Source: Erpobdella octoculata (taxonomy: Eukaryota; Annelida; Clitellata; Hirudinida; Erpobdellidae). From it: a DNA stretch of 64,000 nucleotides. Numbering within the stretch: the first letter of the stretch is position 1; the number at the start of each line of letters is the position of its first letter. The stretch covers positions 18,368,049-18,432,048 of the forward strand of contig OZ022246.1 in assembly GCA_963978895.1 (NCBI GenBank), in the 5' to 3' direction. A program made the translations under genes and the position numbers. The notes beneath the pieces were generated by a model. That model saw only the letters and a list, made by a program, of their open reading frames with translations. It was not told the origin of the DNA and searched no databases. This document shows, one piece after another, positions 1 to 13,239 of this stretch.

Positions 1-258
1 TGAACTTGTTTGCGCTTTAAACTACATGGTCATCATCATTTGATAGAAAGCCAGCAGCATCTGCCATTTGATCAAAGACCTCTGCAGACCACAAAGAAAG
101 AAAACTCTCTTTAGCTGTGGAGATCAGTTCCATAGCAAGAGACACATTGCACGAGCGACTTTGCAACAAAGCATTGACCGGTGTCAGGCTTTTAACATCT
201 CACTCACTAACCTCGATCATTAAGATCATGTGCTCTACAGCTTTTTCACCACGAACAT
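1..258 (-). pseudogene. hAT transposase fragment (DUF4371/ZMYM1-like), copy A
   Basis: This stretch is nearly identical to 8,078-8,336. On the - strand it translates to a piece of a DUF4371-type hAT transposase, the class from which ZMYM1/KIAA1586-like proteins derive, with the segment SCNVSLAMELISTAKESF readable in the better copy. It is cut at the left by the window edge and at the right by the gypsy LTR that starts at 259. It lacks a start, the catalytic region and the C-terminal dimerisation segment, so it is a relic. Family assignment rests on remembered family patterns, not a search. Confidence 0.55.
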
Positions 259-364
259 TGTTGTATTTTAATCTTATTTGAATAAAATCAAAACTAAACT
301 CAAATCAAACCCAATGTTCCTAAAATAGTTCTGATCCGCAGCACGCGCGCTGCTGTGCGTCAGT

Positions 365-366
<2 letters not shown>

Positions 367-456
<90 letters not shown>
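367..456. repeat. (TA)n microsatellite
   Basis: 45 perfect TA units. It forms the 5' junction of the PLE that follows and sits where the gypsy LTR has its own TA tract. Confidence 0.98.
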
Positions 457-458
<2 letters not shown>

Positions 459-2456
459 AGTCAAAGAAACAGTAGAAATAATTATAGATTGTGTTTTCAA
501 CCATCCTACAATTTCACCTCCAGATGTCGATGCAGCGTTGCTCTCTGAATTACTGAAATTATGCACATGCGAGGTTCCATTTAGACATCCTAACGGACAG
601 TTGTATCTGCAAATTGATGGGGTAGCGATGGGCTCTCCATTGGGGTCAACGTTTGCAGATATTTACAGGGCAAACATAGAAAAGAAAGTATTTAATATTT
701 GCAATAAACCTCGAATGTACGTGAGATACGTTGATGATATATTTGTTCTGTGTGATGACTGCGATCAACTTCAGGAATTGAAGAGCAAATTCGAGAGCAA
801 TTCTGTTTTGAAACTTACTGTTGAACTCAGTTATGAAAATAAATTGCCTTTTTTAGACTTACTTGTAACAACGGCAGATAAATGTTTAAAATTAAATCCA
901 TACAAAAAACCTACAAATCACGGAGAAACTTTGAACGCCGATGGTTTTTGCCCTGAGAGATACAAAGTTAGTGTTATTCTGAACATGCTACACAGAGCCC
1001 GTCAATCTACTGATTGTCTAGAGGAACTTCAATTAGAAATTCAAAAAATTAAAGAAATACTCATTAATAATAACTTCACAAACAGAATGGTTGATGATGT
1101 CACAAAAAGATTTCTTGATGCTAGTTTGAAAATGGACAAATTCAGTGATAATCCAAAGAAGGCCATAAACGTTTATTATAAAGCCCAAATGCACAGAAAT
1201 TATATAGTTGACGAAAACATCATAAAAAATATAGTCAAAACTCAAGTGAAAGTTATTGATCCGTTAAACTATGAAATTAAACTTAATGTATACTATAAAC
1301 CAAAAACATCCCACTCCATGGTTATGCGTAACAATATTTCTAACTGTAAAAAGCATTTGCAACGGAAAAATGTTATCTACAGGTTCACATGTCCCTGTGA
1401 TCATGCAACATATATTGGCTCTACCCGAACGTCTTTATCACGAAGGTTGACTATGCATTTGCAAGGTGGAGGTATCATGAAGCATTTCTGTGAAAAACAC
1501 CATAAGCAGTTATCTAGACAAATCCTTGTGGATAACACTGAAATAATAGAAACTTTTAACAATCCGAGACGATTAAGGGTGGCAGAGGCTTTGTTGATCC
1601 AGGAACAAAAACCAGCAATTAACATTCAAGATAACAATTTCACTCACATTTTGAAGTTGTTTGATGGCCCAATTGTTCCAAAATTTGGAATTGCATCAAA
1701 CGTCAATAAAGGAATGATTATTAATAGATTGATGGAAGGAGATAAACATAAAACAGAGATGACGAACAGGGATCCAAAAATGAAACTTCTTGAAACAAAG
1801 GTAAATAACTGTCAGCATTCATCTGACGTTTCAGTTGGAGAGGCTAGTAATAATTGTGACTCTAAAATTCTAGAGCCCAAACCACTCCTCTACGATAATC
1901 TCAACAAGAATAAAACGAGCGTGAAATTTGAAAATAATTTGTCCGAAAGAAGAGAACAAAGTGATTGCTGCGAGAAAGAAATTGATATGGTGACCGATGA
2001 AGATATACTCAACATCAAAGATATAGAGGATACCGTCATGGAAAATCTCACTAACCAGAAGGAAACTACACCTGTCAAGAATTATGAAAGGTCTGTGGAT
2101 GCTGGGGAGATCTAACTAGAGAAACGCCTGTTTGTTTTAAAAGCTGTGGCTCTAAAAATACGGAGTCAGAATCACTCTCTCTTGATAGTTTCCACACAGA
2201 TGAAATGATTGAAGGAAAAGAAAATGACTTGGAAGAAAAACATAAAAGTAGTAATAATGTCGACGATGAAGATGTTTTCTGTAACTGTGAAGGTAGTGAA
2301 GTCGAGGTTGATGGCGATGCGGCTAAAAATTGTGGAACTACACTAATCGGAGAAATTGAGAATGTTTTGATTAATAGTGCAGGTGAGGCTGAGACACCTG
2401 CGGTGTTTGAACATTTACTTTGCAATCCAAACATTAATATAAAAAGAAGAAAGTAG
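457..2456 (+). pseudogene. PLE reverse transcriptase / GIY-YIG endonuclease, 5'-truncated
   Basis: The reading frame runs out of the (TA)n and is open to 2,115. It keeps the later RT motifs: a motif-B segment with GVAMGSPLG near 610-650, and the catalytic YVDD at 727-738. The motif-A aspartate region is missing because the copy starts just after it. A GIY-YIG domain follows, with CPCDHATYIGSTRTSLSRR around 1,390-1,445 and the likely catalytic Glu in AEALLIQEQ near 1,585. A charged, low-complexity C-terminal extension continues after a +1 shift at about 2,100-2,115, in a frame open to 2,456 and ending IKRRK. PLEs use such proteins for target-primed insertion. Motif A is absent and the frame is shifted, so this copy is inactive. 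Confidence 0.85.
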
Positions 2457-2750
2457 AAAACAAAAACTACGGGAAAAGTGAGCGTGAAATCAGCTGTGTG
2501 GCTTGCTGGTTGTGTACTTAATTTGTATTTTAAGTATTTTAGTGAGACTTTGGCTGAACGCGTCGACACTTGTTTACTCACTGAAAGCGTGTTTATTAAT
2601 ACTCGGCTACTTTTATTGATTTTACGTCTAATTCTGCATGTATTGAAAACAAACTAACTGCTGTTTAACTAACTTTATTATTATAATTTGAGAAAGTGTT
2701 TTTTCGATTTTAATATATACCGTTTTATTATTATAAATGAAGCTCTGAAG

Positions 2751-3551
<801 letters not shown>

Positions 3552-3624
3552 ATATATATATATAAATATATATATATAGTGCAGCCTAGCAGCTAGCCGC
3601 CAGCACACTACAATTCCTCCCTTT

Positions 3625-4672
3625 CTAGATAATTAACGTGTCCGGAGCTTTCCTGGTTCTTCTTGGGTAACGCCTTTCAGTATCGCTGGTGACTGCTGCA
3701 CCGGCCACAGGTCGCTCCACGATCTCTGCTGCCACGCCAGGTGTGCTGTTGGTGAGTGTTGCGTTGGTTGTAGACTCACTAGGTGTCGACACAGTTGATG
3801 GTACTGCCAATTTCGGTGGCTAAACTGCCTGCAGCAGCGGCTGTGCCGTCACATCGAGAACTGGTGTAGGAGGGCTGTAGACTGATGTAGTGGTTGACGG
3901 TTCTGCGGCCCGCATCTGATCAACATGACGGCGCCAAATAGATGGATTTGTGGTTTTTGTCTTCACCTCGTAACTCAGCGGACCTGAACGTTTTGCTACT
4001 GTCGCAGGCATCCACTTATCTTGGCCTCGGTAATCACGAACTGCCACCGTTTGTCCTTCCATAAAATCGCGTAATTTGCTGCTTGAAGGACCCTCCATTG
4101 TTCTAATTTGTGCATGATGCACTCGGTCTTCCAGACTTGGTCTCAGTAAATCCAACTTTGATCTTAATGAACGTCCCATGAAAAGCTTAGCTTGTGTTTC
4201 ATTTGTCGTTGAATGTGGCGTGTTACGATAAGTCAGCAGAAATTGTGCCAAATTCTTCCTCAGCGTACCTACATCACTTTGAGCGGATTTCAGTGCTTTC
4301 TTGAGTGTTTGTACAAAACGTTCGGCTAACCCGTTGGTCGCTGGGTGGTACGGCACAGACTTAATGTGTACAATTCCGTTGTTCTTCATGAATTGTAGAA
4401 ACTCGTCTGAGGTAAACTGTGGTGCATTGTCGCTGACTAGTTGTTCACAAATTCCGTTTCGGCTGAAAATTTCTCGCAGAATTTCAATCGTTCGTTCTGA
4501 CGTTGTCGATTTTGTGATTGCAACTTCTGGCTACTTGGAGTGTGCATCAACCACGATTAGAAACATGTAGCCTAAATACGGGCCACAATAGTCAATCTGA
4601 ATTCGCTGTCACGGTGCTGTTGCTGGTGTATTTTGTGTGACCATACACCCTGGACATTTTGCTGTAGCATGT
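3625..4672 (-). pseudogene. gypsy integrase region
   Basis: Pieces of the integrase core are readable on the - strand: a first Asp in VVDAHSK near 4,545, a second in VSDNAPQFTS near 4,420, and the Glu context NGLAERFVQT near 4,330. These form the D,D-35-E triad. The C-terminal part (to about 3,820) and the tail ending RRYPRRTRKAPDTLI (3,625-3,810) are in separate frames. An in-frame stop lies near 4,530. The enzyme would insert the element's DNA, but this copy is broken. Confidence 0.85.
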
Positions 4673-5488
4673 TCAATTTCTTGGTCTATGCCGGGCCACC
4701 ACACATGACTGCGTGCTAATTTTTTTAATTTTAACTACGCCACTGTGACCTTCATGTAGTTGATTAAGTATGTGTTGACGCAGTGGCATGGGAACAACAA
4801 CCCTCATTCCCCACATGACGCATCCTTGGATAACTGATAGTTCAGTCCGACGGTTGTAGAACGGTGTCAGATCTTGGTCGCGTGGCAGAACATGATTCCA
4901 ACCAGACATAGTAAGTTGATATACGCGCGACAAAAGCGGGTCGCGCTGTGTATGGCGTCGGATGTCATTGCTGGTGACTGGCAGACTGTTTAGTTGACTG
5001 ATCGCAAAAACATCTGCCGCATCTGATTCATGATCGTCGGCTTTAGCCAGCGAAAGGCGAGAGAAAAAGTCAGCGTTTGCATGTTTGCCAGATTCACGAA
5101 ATTCGATCGTGTAATCGAGACCGGATAAAAACACTGCATACCGCAGCAGTCGGGCGGCTGAGATAGCCGGCAAAGATTTATTCGGATTGAAGATTGAAAC
5201 CAATGGTTGATGATCGGTGACTAAGGTAAAGCGACGACCATAAATGTAGGAAAAGAATTTCTTTGCCGCCCAGTATAGACAAAGGGCCTCTTTATCTAGC
5301 TGGCTGTAGTTACGCTCCGCTGCACTGAGTGAACGGGAAACGAAGGCGACCGGTCGTTCAACGTTGTCTGATGTGACGTGGGAAAGCACGGCGCCGAGGC
5401 CGTACGGGCTAGCATCACAAGCCAGTCTGATGGGTATACTGGGATTATAGTGCATTAAAACTTGGTCGGATGCCACTAGTTGTTTCAC
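4673..5488 (-). pseudogene. gypsy RNase H and linker to integrase
   Basis: An open stretch of 271 codons carries an RNase H domain of the Ty3/gypsy kind: LACDASPYGLGAVLSH with the first catalytic Asp, a Glu in LDKEALCLYWA, and VTDHQPL with a further Asp. A chromodomain-free linker with the start of the zinc-binding integrase region follows. Frameshifts separate it from the RT upstream and the integrase downstream. Confidence 0.9.
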
Positions 5489-5512
5489 AGCTGTAAATGC
5501 TTGATCTGTTGA

Positions 5513-7137
5513 TCACGCCCACTTTGTTTGTTTTTCAAGAAGTCTGTAAAGTTGACGCATTACTGCTGATAAATTCGGTAGGAACCGTGAGTAATATTGA
5601 AGCAATCCGTTAAAAGACCTTAGCTGTTGCTGATTGCATGGAGCAGGTGCTGCTGAAATAGCGTCAATCTTGTCTTGTGTTTTGTGCAGTCCATTTCGGT
5701 CAATTTCATGACCATAATAGACAATTCGTTTCTGAAAAAAACTAGTTTTCTTCTTGTTTGCACGTAGTCCGTACATCTGCAGTCGTTCAAGAACCTTCTC
5801 CAGGTGATCTTGAGGTGATCTTTGTCATTTTTACCGGTTACAATCATGTCATCCAAAATGCACTGAACGTTAGGGATTCCTTGAAGCACTTGATCGATCG
5901 CTCTTTGCCAAACTGCTGGAGCTGAAGCGACACCAAAAACGAGACGATTGTATCTATACAGGCCTCGATCTGTGTTTATTGTCAAAAATTTTCTGCAATC
6001 CTGCGGAACTTCCATCTGTAGATATGCCTGTCGTAGGTCTATCTTGCTGAATTTCTGGCCGCCACCCAATGAGGCAAAAATATCTTCAATGCGTGGTAAT
6101 GGATATTGATCGACACATAAAACGGGATTCAGTGTTGTTCTGAAATCACCACAAATCCTCACACTTCCGTCACGCTTCACGACTGGTACAATTGGTGTCG
6201 CCCAGTCACTGTGATTGATTTTTGACAGAACTCCTTCTTGTTCAAGTTGATCCAGTTTCTTCTCATCCTTCGGTCTAAGAGCATACGGTAACTGTCTCGC
6301 CTTTAAGAATCTCGGATTTGCGTTATCCACCAGCGTTAGCTTGGCCTCGATTTTTTGCAGTTTTCCAAGACCTGGGGGAAAAACGTTCTTATATTTCTTC
6401 AGTAGACTATTGAGCATCTTTTGTGTGTCCTCGCTGTTGTATTCTGGTTCTACATACTTCAGTTGTTGCCAATCAAGTTTAAGATGTTTAAGCCACTCGC
6501 GCCCAGACAGTGGTGGTCCGCCCCTGCTGACAACATACAGTTTCAGCATCTTGGTTTGTCCTGCATATTTAACTGAAACATCGATAACACCTGCAAGCTT
6601 CAGCTTTTCTCCTGTATACGTTCGGAACAGAACGTCTGTGGCTGTCAGAGGAACATCTTTGAACATTTTGCGGGAGTCGTTAATTGCGATCAGTGACACG
6701 CCGGAACCGTTGTCGAGTTCCATTTTTAATGTTTTTTTGTTGACTATGGCGGTAAGCCATATTTTCTCTCTTGCATTTGACTGTAGATTATAGTTATCCA
6801 CTACTTCGATTGAGCTGACAGATGGAGATTCATCGTCGCTGAAAGCATGTACATCGTTTCTTCGATTACCTCCGCCAGGAATTGATTTCTGGATGAACTT
6901 TGATCGCTGGGTCGACCTGCAGGCAAGACGGATGTGGCTTTTTTTAGAGCACCCATAGCAGAAAGAAAACTTAAAACGACATCCCGCCGGATCGTGATCA
7001 GTAGCCAGACATCGGTAGCAAGGCAGATATTTATTTATTGACTTTGAAGGTTTACCAGTCTGCATGCGATGCACCTCCTGATCTGACGAATGGCGTACAC
7101 TTTGTAACTCAGTCGCGTCTTTGGCAGCGGTTTCCAT
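5513..7137 (-). pseudogene. gypsy zinc knuckles, protease and reverse transcriptase
   Basis: From the N-terminal side there are two CX2CX4HX4C knuckles in tandem, then a retropepsin-like segment with LDNGSGVSLI, where the usual DTG/DSG reads DNG. The RT follows, with FSKIDLRQAYLQ (motif A) and CILDDMIVTG, where the usual YxDD reads ILDD. The frame breaks near 5,780 and the RT thumb continues in another frame to 5,513. The changed protease and RT residues and the frameshifts indicate an inactive copy. Confidence 0.88.
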
Positions 7138-7630
7138 GGCTATGGCAATGTCGATTGAACGTTTGAAAGTTAAAGTTTCTTCCGTGAGGAGTCGTTTTTG
7201 AATTGCTTCGTTCTTCAGCCCACAAACCAGACGGTCTCGTCACTACGAGAATGAATCGAGTGCCTCGCCGAACTCGCAGTGCTCCGACAGTTTACGTATC
7301 TCTGCGATAAACGCACTATTGATTCGCCTTCATGCTGGTCGCGTTTGTGGAAGCGAAAACGTTCTGCGATAACCAGTGGTTTTGGAGACAAATGACGTTG
7401 CAGTACTTCAACAATCTCAGCGAACGACTTTGTTGATGGTTTAGTCGGTGCTGTTAAACTGCGTAGTAGGCCTTACGTTTTACTGCCTATTAGGCTCAGT
7501 AACGCCGGGACTCGTTTATTTTCATCAATGTCGTTGGTAATGAAATACTGCTCACCGCGCTCGATATATATATATTCCACTGTTCCGTTGTATCATCAAA
7601 AAGTTCGATTCTACCGATAGATAATGCCAT
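7138..7630 (-). pseudogene. gypsy gag
   Basis: The start codon lies 16 nt after the LTR, with MALSIGRIELFDDTTEQW at the N-terminus. Gag segments such as LSPKPLVIAERFRFHKRDQ can be read in pieces. At least two frameshifts lie between 7,550 and 7,140. It runs into the knuckle-bearing frame that starts near 7,137. Confidence 0.8.
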
Positions 7631-7631
7631 A

Positions 7632-7646
7632 ATCCTCGTCGCCAAT
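7632..7646 (-). other. primer-binding-site-like sequence of gypsy element
   Basis: Directly after the LTR's terminal CA the - strand reads ATTGGCGACGAGGA, the usual place for a tRNA primer-binding site. I cannot say which tRNA it matches. Confidence 0.55.
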
Positions 7647-7751
7647 TGTTGTATTTTAATCTTATTTGAATAAAATCAAAACTAAACTCAAATCAAACGC
7701 AATGTTCCTAAAATAGTTCTGATCCGCAGCGCGCGCCTGCTGTGCGTCAGT

Positions 7752-7960
<209 letters not shown>

Positions 7961-8077
7961 TATATATATATATATATATAGCGCAGCCTAGCAGCTAACA
8001 GCCAGCACACTACACCAATAACAAGATAATGACGCAAAGTGGAGGTGACCACAGAGCCGGTCAGCCAGGTGCTCTGA

Positions 8078-8640
8078 ACTTGTTTGCGCTTTACTGAAAC
8101 TAAATGGTCATCATCATTTAATAGAAAGCCAGCAGCATCTGCCATTTGATCAAAGACCTCTGCAGACCACAAAGCAAGAAAACTCTCTTTAGCTGTGGAG
8201 ATCAGTTCCATAGCAAGAGACACATTGCACGAGCGACTTTGCAACAAAGCATTGACCGGTGTCAGGCTTTTAACATCTCACCCACTAACCTTGATCATTA
8301 AGATCATGTGCTCTACAGCTTTTCCACCACGTACATAGCCAATGACAATCAACATATCCTCGACATTGCACTGATCTCGAGTTTCGTCGCACTTGATCGA
8401 ATACCAGTTAATGTCAGATTCCTTTCATTCTTCGACAATCAAAATTTCGACCATCTGTGCCATTAATTCAATTACCTGGTTTTGGATAAGGGGAGACATA
8501 TACTTGGCATTTTGAAGCATGTTTTGTGAAATCCTACGCAATTTATCTTCCTTCGCCATAGCAAATTCAAACAACCTATTAAATAAGACACCTACATTTG
8601 TTTTGTTGAACTGGACAGCAATACGAAAAACTGGGGGCCT
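8078..8640 (-). pseudogene. hAT transposase fragment (DUF4371/ZMYM1-like), copy B
   Basis: On the - strand the frame gives a DUF4371 pattern in order: a segment with NAKYMSPLIQNQVIELMAQ near 8,500, then YSIKCDETRDQ near 8,390, then SRSCNVSLAMELISTAKESF near 8,225. Stops and a frameshift interrupt it near 8,420 and 8,270. The left 258 bp are duplicated at the window start. It has no C-terminal dimerisation domain and is a relic. Confidence 0.6.
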
Positions 8641-8878
8641 GATTAGGCTAAGGGGGACCTATCAGGTCCAAAGGTCATAGTTCAACTACTTCTTTTGTTT
8701 AGTCATCGCCGAGCAAGCCATGAGACAACAATAGAAGATTGCTTTCTCCAAAGGTGGGGAAAACGTCGTCATAGCCAAACAGTGTTTGGCCATCTCCATG
8801 TGTAGCGTCCCGAGCGGAAACACAGCGGGCTATTTCATGAGGATCGACTTTTCTTCCGGAATCAAGCCTACCGCGCGA
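8641..8878. other. unrecognised stretch
   Basis: No supported gene or repeat. It may be the decayed N-terminal side of the adjoining transposase or the 3' side of the next PLE. Confidence 0.3.
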
Positions 8879-10060
8879 TTAAAAAGAATGAACGGAAGTG
8901 AGGTGCCTTTGGTCGCCAGCGATCAACAAATGAGATCCAGGTAATACACTGTCACGGCCGACAGAAACCCAAGAAACGAGAAAAAATTCTGTACTGTCCA
9001 GAGACTTGATCGTCCACATCAGACTAGTTTTCAGTTGTAGAAAAGGTGACGGGTCTGTCACCACAAGAGATACAACAACTGACCTTTGTAAGTGGTAGAT
9101 CCGAGGTATGAGAGTCTACTGATCCATCACGAGAATTGTTTCGTACATCACGTGTACGCCGATGACACGTTACAGAAGCAGGTAAACTTGTCGTCGAGTT
9201 GCCACCCATGTTATCGGAAGAGATGGTGTGTTTGTTAGAGTTGAAAGTAGTGTTATCTGACCCAACCCAATATGATTAGTCGGACCGCGTCCATATTGTA
9301 ACAGTAAAGTTCGATTGAAACGATCATCTTGAACATTGATCGTGGGGTGGTGTCTCAAGATCAACAAAGCTTCTTTGATCTTCAATCGGTCAGGGTCTGT
9401 ATCAGAGGCAGTAATTTCAGTGTTATCACCAAGCAGTTTTTTATTAGGTTTTTGAAGGTGAACTGTTTTAAGATGAGCAAAGAGTGTGCATGTAATTTCA
9501 AGTCATGTGAAAATGGGTCTACATCATGCACGTTGTTGTTGATTATTTTCTTTATTGCCTGTTCATCTTTTTTACAGTCTTGAATTTCTTATTTCTTTAA
9601 CAACATTTTGTTTGACAGGAGGAGGCTTGAGTGATTTATTTTTGAAAACACAATCGAGGATGATATCAAGAGTGTCGTTGACCGGGACGTTTGTAAATAG
9701 ACTTTCGGCGTCTAATTTTACCATAAGTCCATTGGTATTATCGACGGTTCTCATGCGTCCGACAAAATCAATAGTAGATTGAAGAAAGTATCGACTGGGC
9801 AAATATGGAACAATTATTCAATTGATTGATTTTGCTAGCTCAAACGTAGGTGCTGATCGTTGAGATATAATTTGTCGCACTGGGCTGTTTGATTTATGGA
9901 GTTAAAGACGCTTTCAAGCCTTCTTTAACAAGTACTTGTTGATTTGTGCTTAAGCCTGTGATCTGCTCGTATAGAATTTCAAGTTCTGTCTGCTTTTTGA
10001 AGACTATCATATCGACCACCGAACAAACAATCATTTAACGTAAATGATTCTTTGTTCAAT
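8879..10060 (-). pseudogene. Penelope-like element remnant
   Basis: On the - strand a PLE protein can be followed in broken pieces: LEILYEQITGLSTNQQVLV near 9,980, the RT segment KLDAESLFTNVPVNDTLDI (9,700-9,730) with the motif-A Asp, and after an internal deletion the post-GIY-YIG segment LKIKEALLILRHHPTINVQ near 9,340. A Ser/Thr-rich extension (9,209-8,879) resembles the C-terminal region of the other PLEs. The catalytic YxDD and most of GIY-YIG are deleted. Confidence 0.7.
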
Positions 10061-10113
10061 GCGGTCGTAAATGATTTACGACCGCACTAAACTGGCAGTT
10101 TTGGAAGGACAAA

Positions 10114-10345
10114 ATGGATTCTTGTTTTGGATGCACCAGGTGGAACTGGGAAAACATTTCTCATTTCTCTAATTCTCGCCGAAATACGATTAAATAATGG
10201 CATAGCTATGGCCGTTTCAACGTCTGGCAATGCAGCAGATTTATTGGTAGGAGGCAAACAGCTCATTCAGCATTTAAATTGCCATTGACTATTAAAAATA
10301 ACCTAGATGCAATGTGCAACATAAACAAGCAAAGATGAAAAATAA
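10114..10345 (+). pseudogene. Helitron helicase (PIF1-like) fragment
   Basis: The frame gives VLDAPGGTGKTFLISLILA, a Walker A motif in the context typical of the helicase half of Helitron RepHel proteins. Then comes GIAMAVSTSGNAADLL, and after a one-base shift near 10,255, AHSAFKLPL. The Rep nuclease and remaining helicase motifs are absent. A decayed family-1 Helitron 3' end lies 350 bp downstream on the same strand, so this may be a relic of an autonomous relative of that family. Confidence 0.75.
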
Positions 10346-10579
10346 ATTTAAAAGAATGCTTTTATTTGCCTCCAAGCAAATTACATGTTTAGATTAGTAA
10401 ACGCTATTGCAAACTCGACTTGGATGCGAAATATCGATCGCCAGAGCTTTGTGGCTGGTTGTCAAACCATTTTATTAGTCGTTATTTGATTTAAGGCCTA
10501 ATTCATGTCGGAAACCTTAAATTCATGTATTATCATCCAAAATAAAGCTTTCTTGAAAGTTTTAAAGCTCTAGGTGGTC

Positions 10580-10695
10580 GAAAAGGGGAAAAGCTACCGG
10601 GAGCATGAGAGCAAACGGGGAAGGAAACGGGAGCGTGAGGGAAAAACGATAGAAAAACCTCTGAAAAGCCCGGGCAACGCCAGGCATCTTGCTGG
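10580..10695 (+). mobile_element. Helitron family 1, decayed 3' end
   Basis: It matches the 3' ends at 17,446 and 41,367: a G-rich tract, then a hairpin from CCCGGGCAACGCCAGG, then GCTGG where intact copies read GCTAG. Confidence 0.6.
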
Positions 10696-11134
10696 GGGTA
10701 GGCGCCAGGTTGAGAATTTTTGTTTCTTTTTCTATGAGATCCCTCTCCAAGTTATCTTTCTTAATTGTCAACCACTAACTTTGACCTTTCGTTGTCCAGA
10801 AAAACAGTGATGTCATCAAACTCAGATTGCAGTTACTTTTGAATATGATCGGATGTGGATGAGGCCGGAAAATTCATGTGAACAGCCTTGCTCTCAACTT
10901 GCACCTCGGGCACTATTTCTTCTGTAACTCACGCTACACAAACTGGTGTAAGTGAATCAAGAACTGGCTAATCGGTCATCACTTAGACTTCTTGTGTCTT
11001 TAGGCTGGAGTTGACCTTATCCAGTGAGCTTTCAAGGAAAGGTTTTGTTTTTATATCAGACGCCAAAGCTGGGGTAGGCAGGCTATATAGGGCAATAGTC
11101 TGTAATAAGTCTGCTGCCCTATGGGTAATGATTG

Positions 11135-12193
11135 CTATTTCGTGTAAGTGGGGAACAACTGCAAACCATTCCAAAATTTAGGAGCTATATTGGTAGCATT
11201 AGGATCTACTGCTCCTAAAATAACAAGTGCTTGCACAACATCCACCATCTGTGGCTGGCCACTTAACCCACATAACTTAATTTTTCTCGGCAAACCCAAT
11301 TTCAAGGATCTAACCAAATCTGCCCTTATACAACAGATTTCCCCTCCACTATCTATTAAAGCAACAACAGGTGGGAAATTACTTATTTTTATTTTCATAA
11401 ATGACATATCATAAAATTTAATAGGATTATGAAGTACATCATTTCCCGGACACGATGGATGAGAAGGTTCGTTACAAATACTACAACAATTGATATAGGC
11501 CGATGGTGCGACCTGCGAAACCTCTCGTTCCGTACAGTTTTTCCTTATATGGCCTGGCGAATTACAGCCAAAACAACGGCCAGATCTTAAATCGACCTGA
11601 CTACTATCTGATTTAACTACTTGGCGAAAAGACGATGACTGGTATGGAACATGAGCAGCCGCATAATTATTGGCCACTTGAGATAGTTCTTCATGAGACA
11701 ACCATCTATTTTGTTCTTGGGTCAAAACGAAATTTCGACAGTCAACCGGTAACAACTCCTTGAGCCGGTCGGCGCACAGCAAACTTATTAGCAGATCATA
11801 ATTTCGATCAATCCTTCTACTTTTAACATAGTATGAAAATGCATTATGTAGTTCGGAAGCCAAACAAGAGAACGTTTGGTCCGGTTTTTTAGTTACAGAT
11901 TGAAAATATTGTTTTAAATAGGCAGGACTGATTCTGTGTTCGGCTAAAAGCGCCGTTTTAACACTATCATAATTTTCTAATTGAGTAAGAGAAAAACGGG
12001 TTATTAAACTACGTGCCTTACAAGTCAAACCTGATTGTAAAATCCTGGCTTTAATGTCATTATTGACATTATTAATAATTAATTGTTTTTCTAATAATTC
12101 AAAAAAACCAGGAATTTCCTGAATATTTGAAGGAAATTCACCTACCAAAGGTCTAATATATATTTGATATACACCGACTAGCCCGACTTTCAA
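11135..12193 (-). pseudogene. second gypsy-type gag-protease region
   Basis: The 352-codon frame holds a capsid-like helical region, a single zinc knuckle CFGCNSPGHIRKNC (CX2CX4HX4C), a second Cys/His-rich stretch, and a retropepsin start VALIDSGGEICCI with the catalytic DSG. The gag resembles the SCAN-like capsid of gypsy elements. RT, RNase H and integrase are absent: the frame ends at 11,135 in unrelated sequence. It is truncated but keeps a long open frame. Confidence 0.75.
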
Positions 12194-12248
12194 CCGAAGT
12201 TTTCAAATTTTCTCGCGCTATCATTCGTTCGCGTTCCTCTATTCTCCA

Positions 12249-12626
12249 TCATCTTGTTTCTTCTAATTCTAGCCATCTTAGCTTTCTATTTTCTCGTTCT
12301 TCTTCTACCATCATTTCTTTTAGTTGTAAATCTCTCTCTCGCAATGCTCTATCTTTTGATTCATTTTCCAATTGTCTCTCTATTTCCAACTCTTTCCTCC
12401 TTTCTTCACCATCCCACATACCTCTACGCTTTTGTTTTTCATGACGTTTTCCTTGTCGATTTCCCCACGTCGGATCTTCGCCAAACCCACTAGTGTCTTC
12501 CCTCCTAACGTTCCCCGCATCCTCCCAATTTTCTGGAAAAAGATTCCCTCCAGGTAATTGCGCTGGGTCTTCACAACCCTCAACACCGGACGACTTACTA
12601 TCCATCTTCAACCAGATAAGTATCAA
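12249..12626 (-). pseudogene. N-terminal charged region of second gypsy gag
   Basis: 125 codons beginning MDSKSSGVEG after a short leader. It is rich in Glu, Lys and Arg and could form a coiled coil (ERQLENESKDRALRERDLQ). It lies upstream of, and one frameshift from, the capsid region. No catalytic motif is seen. Confidence 0.6.
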
Positions 12627-12859
12627 TATAAAAGACCTACTTATCTAAACTCAGACCGGCGGGAAAACCCGAAAAGAAACTCAAACCTTGAGCACGGATG
12701 GGTCGGCCGATTCTAGCCACGGAAAACCTCGTAACTGGTTAGCTGATCCAAGGAGAACTTCACCGGCAAGAGAGATCTTCTCCCCGAACTTGTTTGTCGA
12801 ACTTTGATGGAGAGCACTTCTTTCTTCCTGCTACTTGATCCCACCGCTGCCACCAAAAA

Positions 12860-13060
12860 TGTAACAGTCTTCCCTGTTGGAATGCCGTGAACACCAGGAA
12901 GAAAAAGGCAACACAACAACACGACAACTCTAATAAAGCGCAAATCAAATATTAAAACGAGCAGGTCTACGCCTGATACTAAATAGCTAAACTGTACTGG
13001 CGGGGTTCAAAGCGCTATATATATATAGCCTCAGGAAACGCGTAAACAAACAACAAGAAA
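12860..13060 (-). mobile_element. probable 5' LTR part of second gypsy element
   Basis: On the - strand the sequence ends TGTTACA and is followed by TTGGTGGCAGCGGTGGGAT, a form common at gypsy primer-binding sites. A TATA-rich stretch (about 13,015-13,027) and CTTTATTA lie upstream. The outer LTR boundary is not defined, and no second LTR is present. Confidence 0.5.
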
Positions 13061-13162
13061 ACAAGGTCTGCCAATTAATGTCTAGGTTCCTGTTTAGACT
13101 GAGAGTCTAGACAGGTCGACGGGTGCAAGATACACTTGTCAGGAGGTCCGGTAGAGCGACCC

Positions 13163-13165
<3 letters not shown>

Positions 13166-13237
<72 letters not shown>
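13166..13237. repeat. (TA)n microsatellite
   Basis: 36 TA units at the 3' junction of the - strand PLE unit 2. Confidence 0.98.

Positions 13238-13239
<2 letters not shown>

Larger units (their letters stand above)
3613..7646 (-). mobile_element. gypsy (Ty3/Metaviridae-type) internal region
   Basis: Lies between two LTRs on the - strand and carries, in order from 7,630 to 3,625, gag, protease, reverse transcriptase, RNase H and integrase. Several frameshifts and stops interrupt it (near 7,500-7,140, 5,620-5,780, 5,490-5,513 and 4,550-4,680). The element is decayed but nearly full length. Confidence 0.9.
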
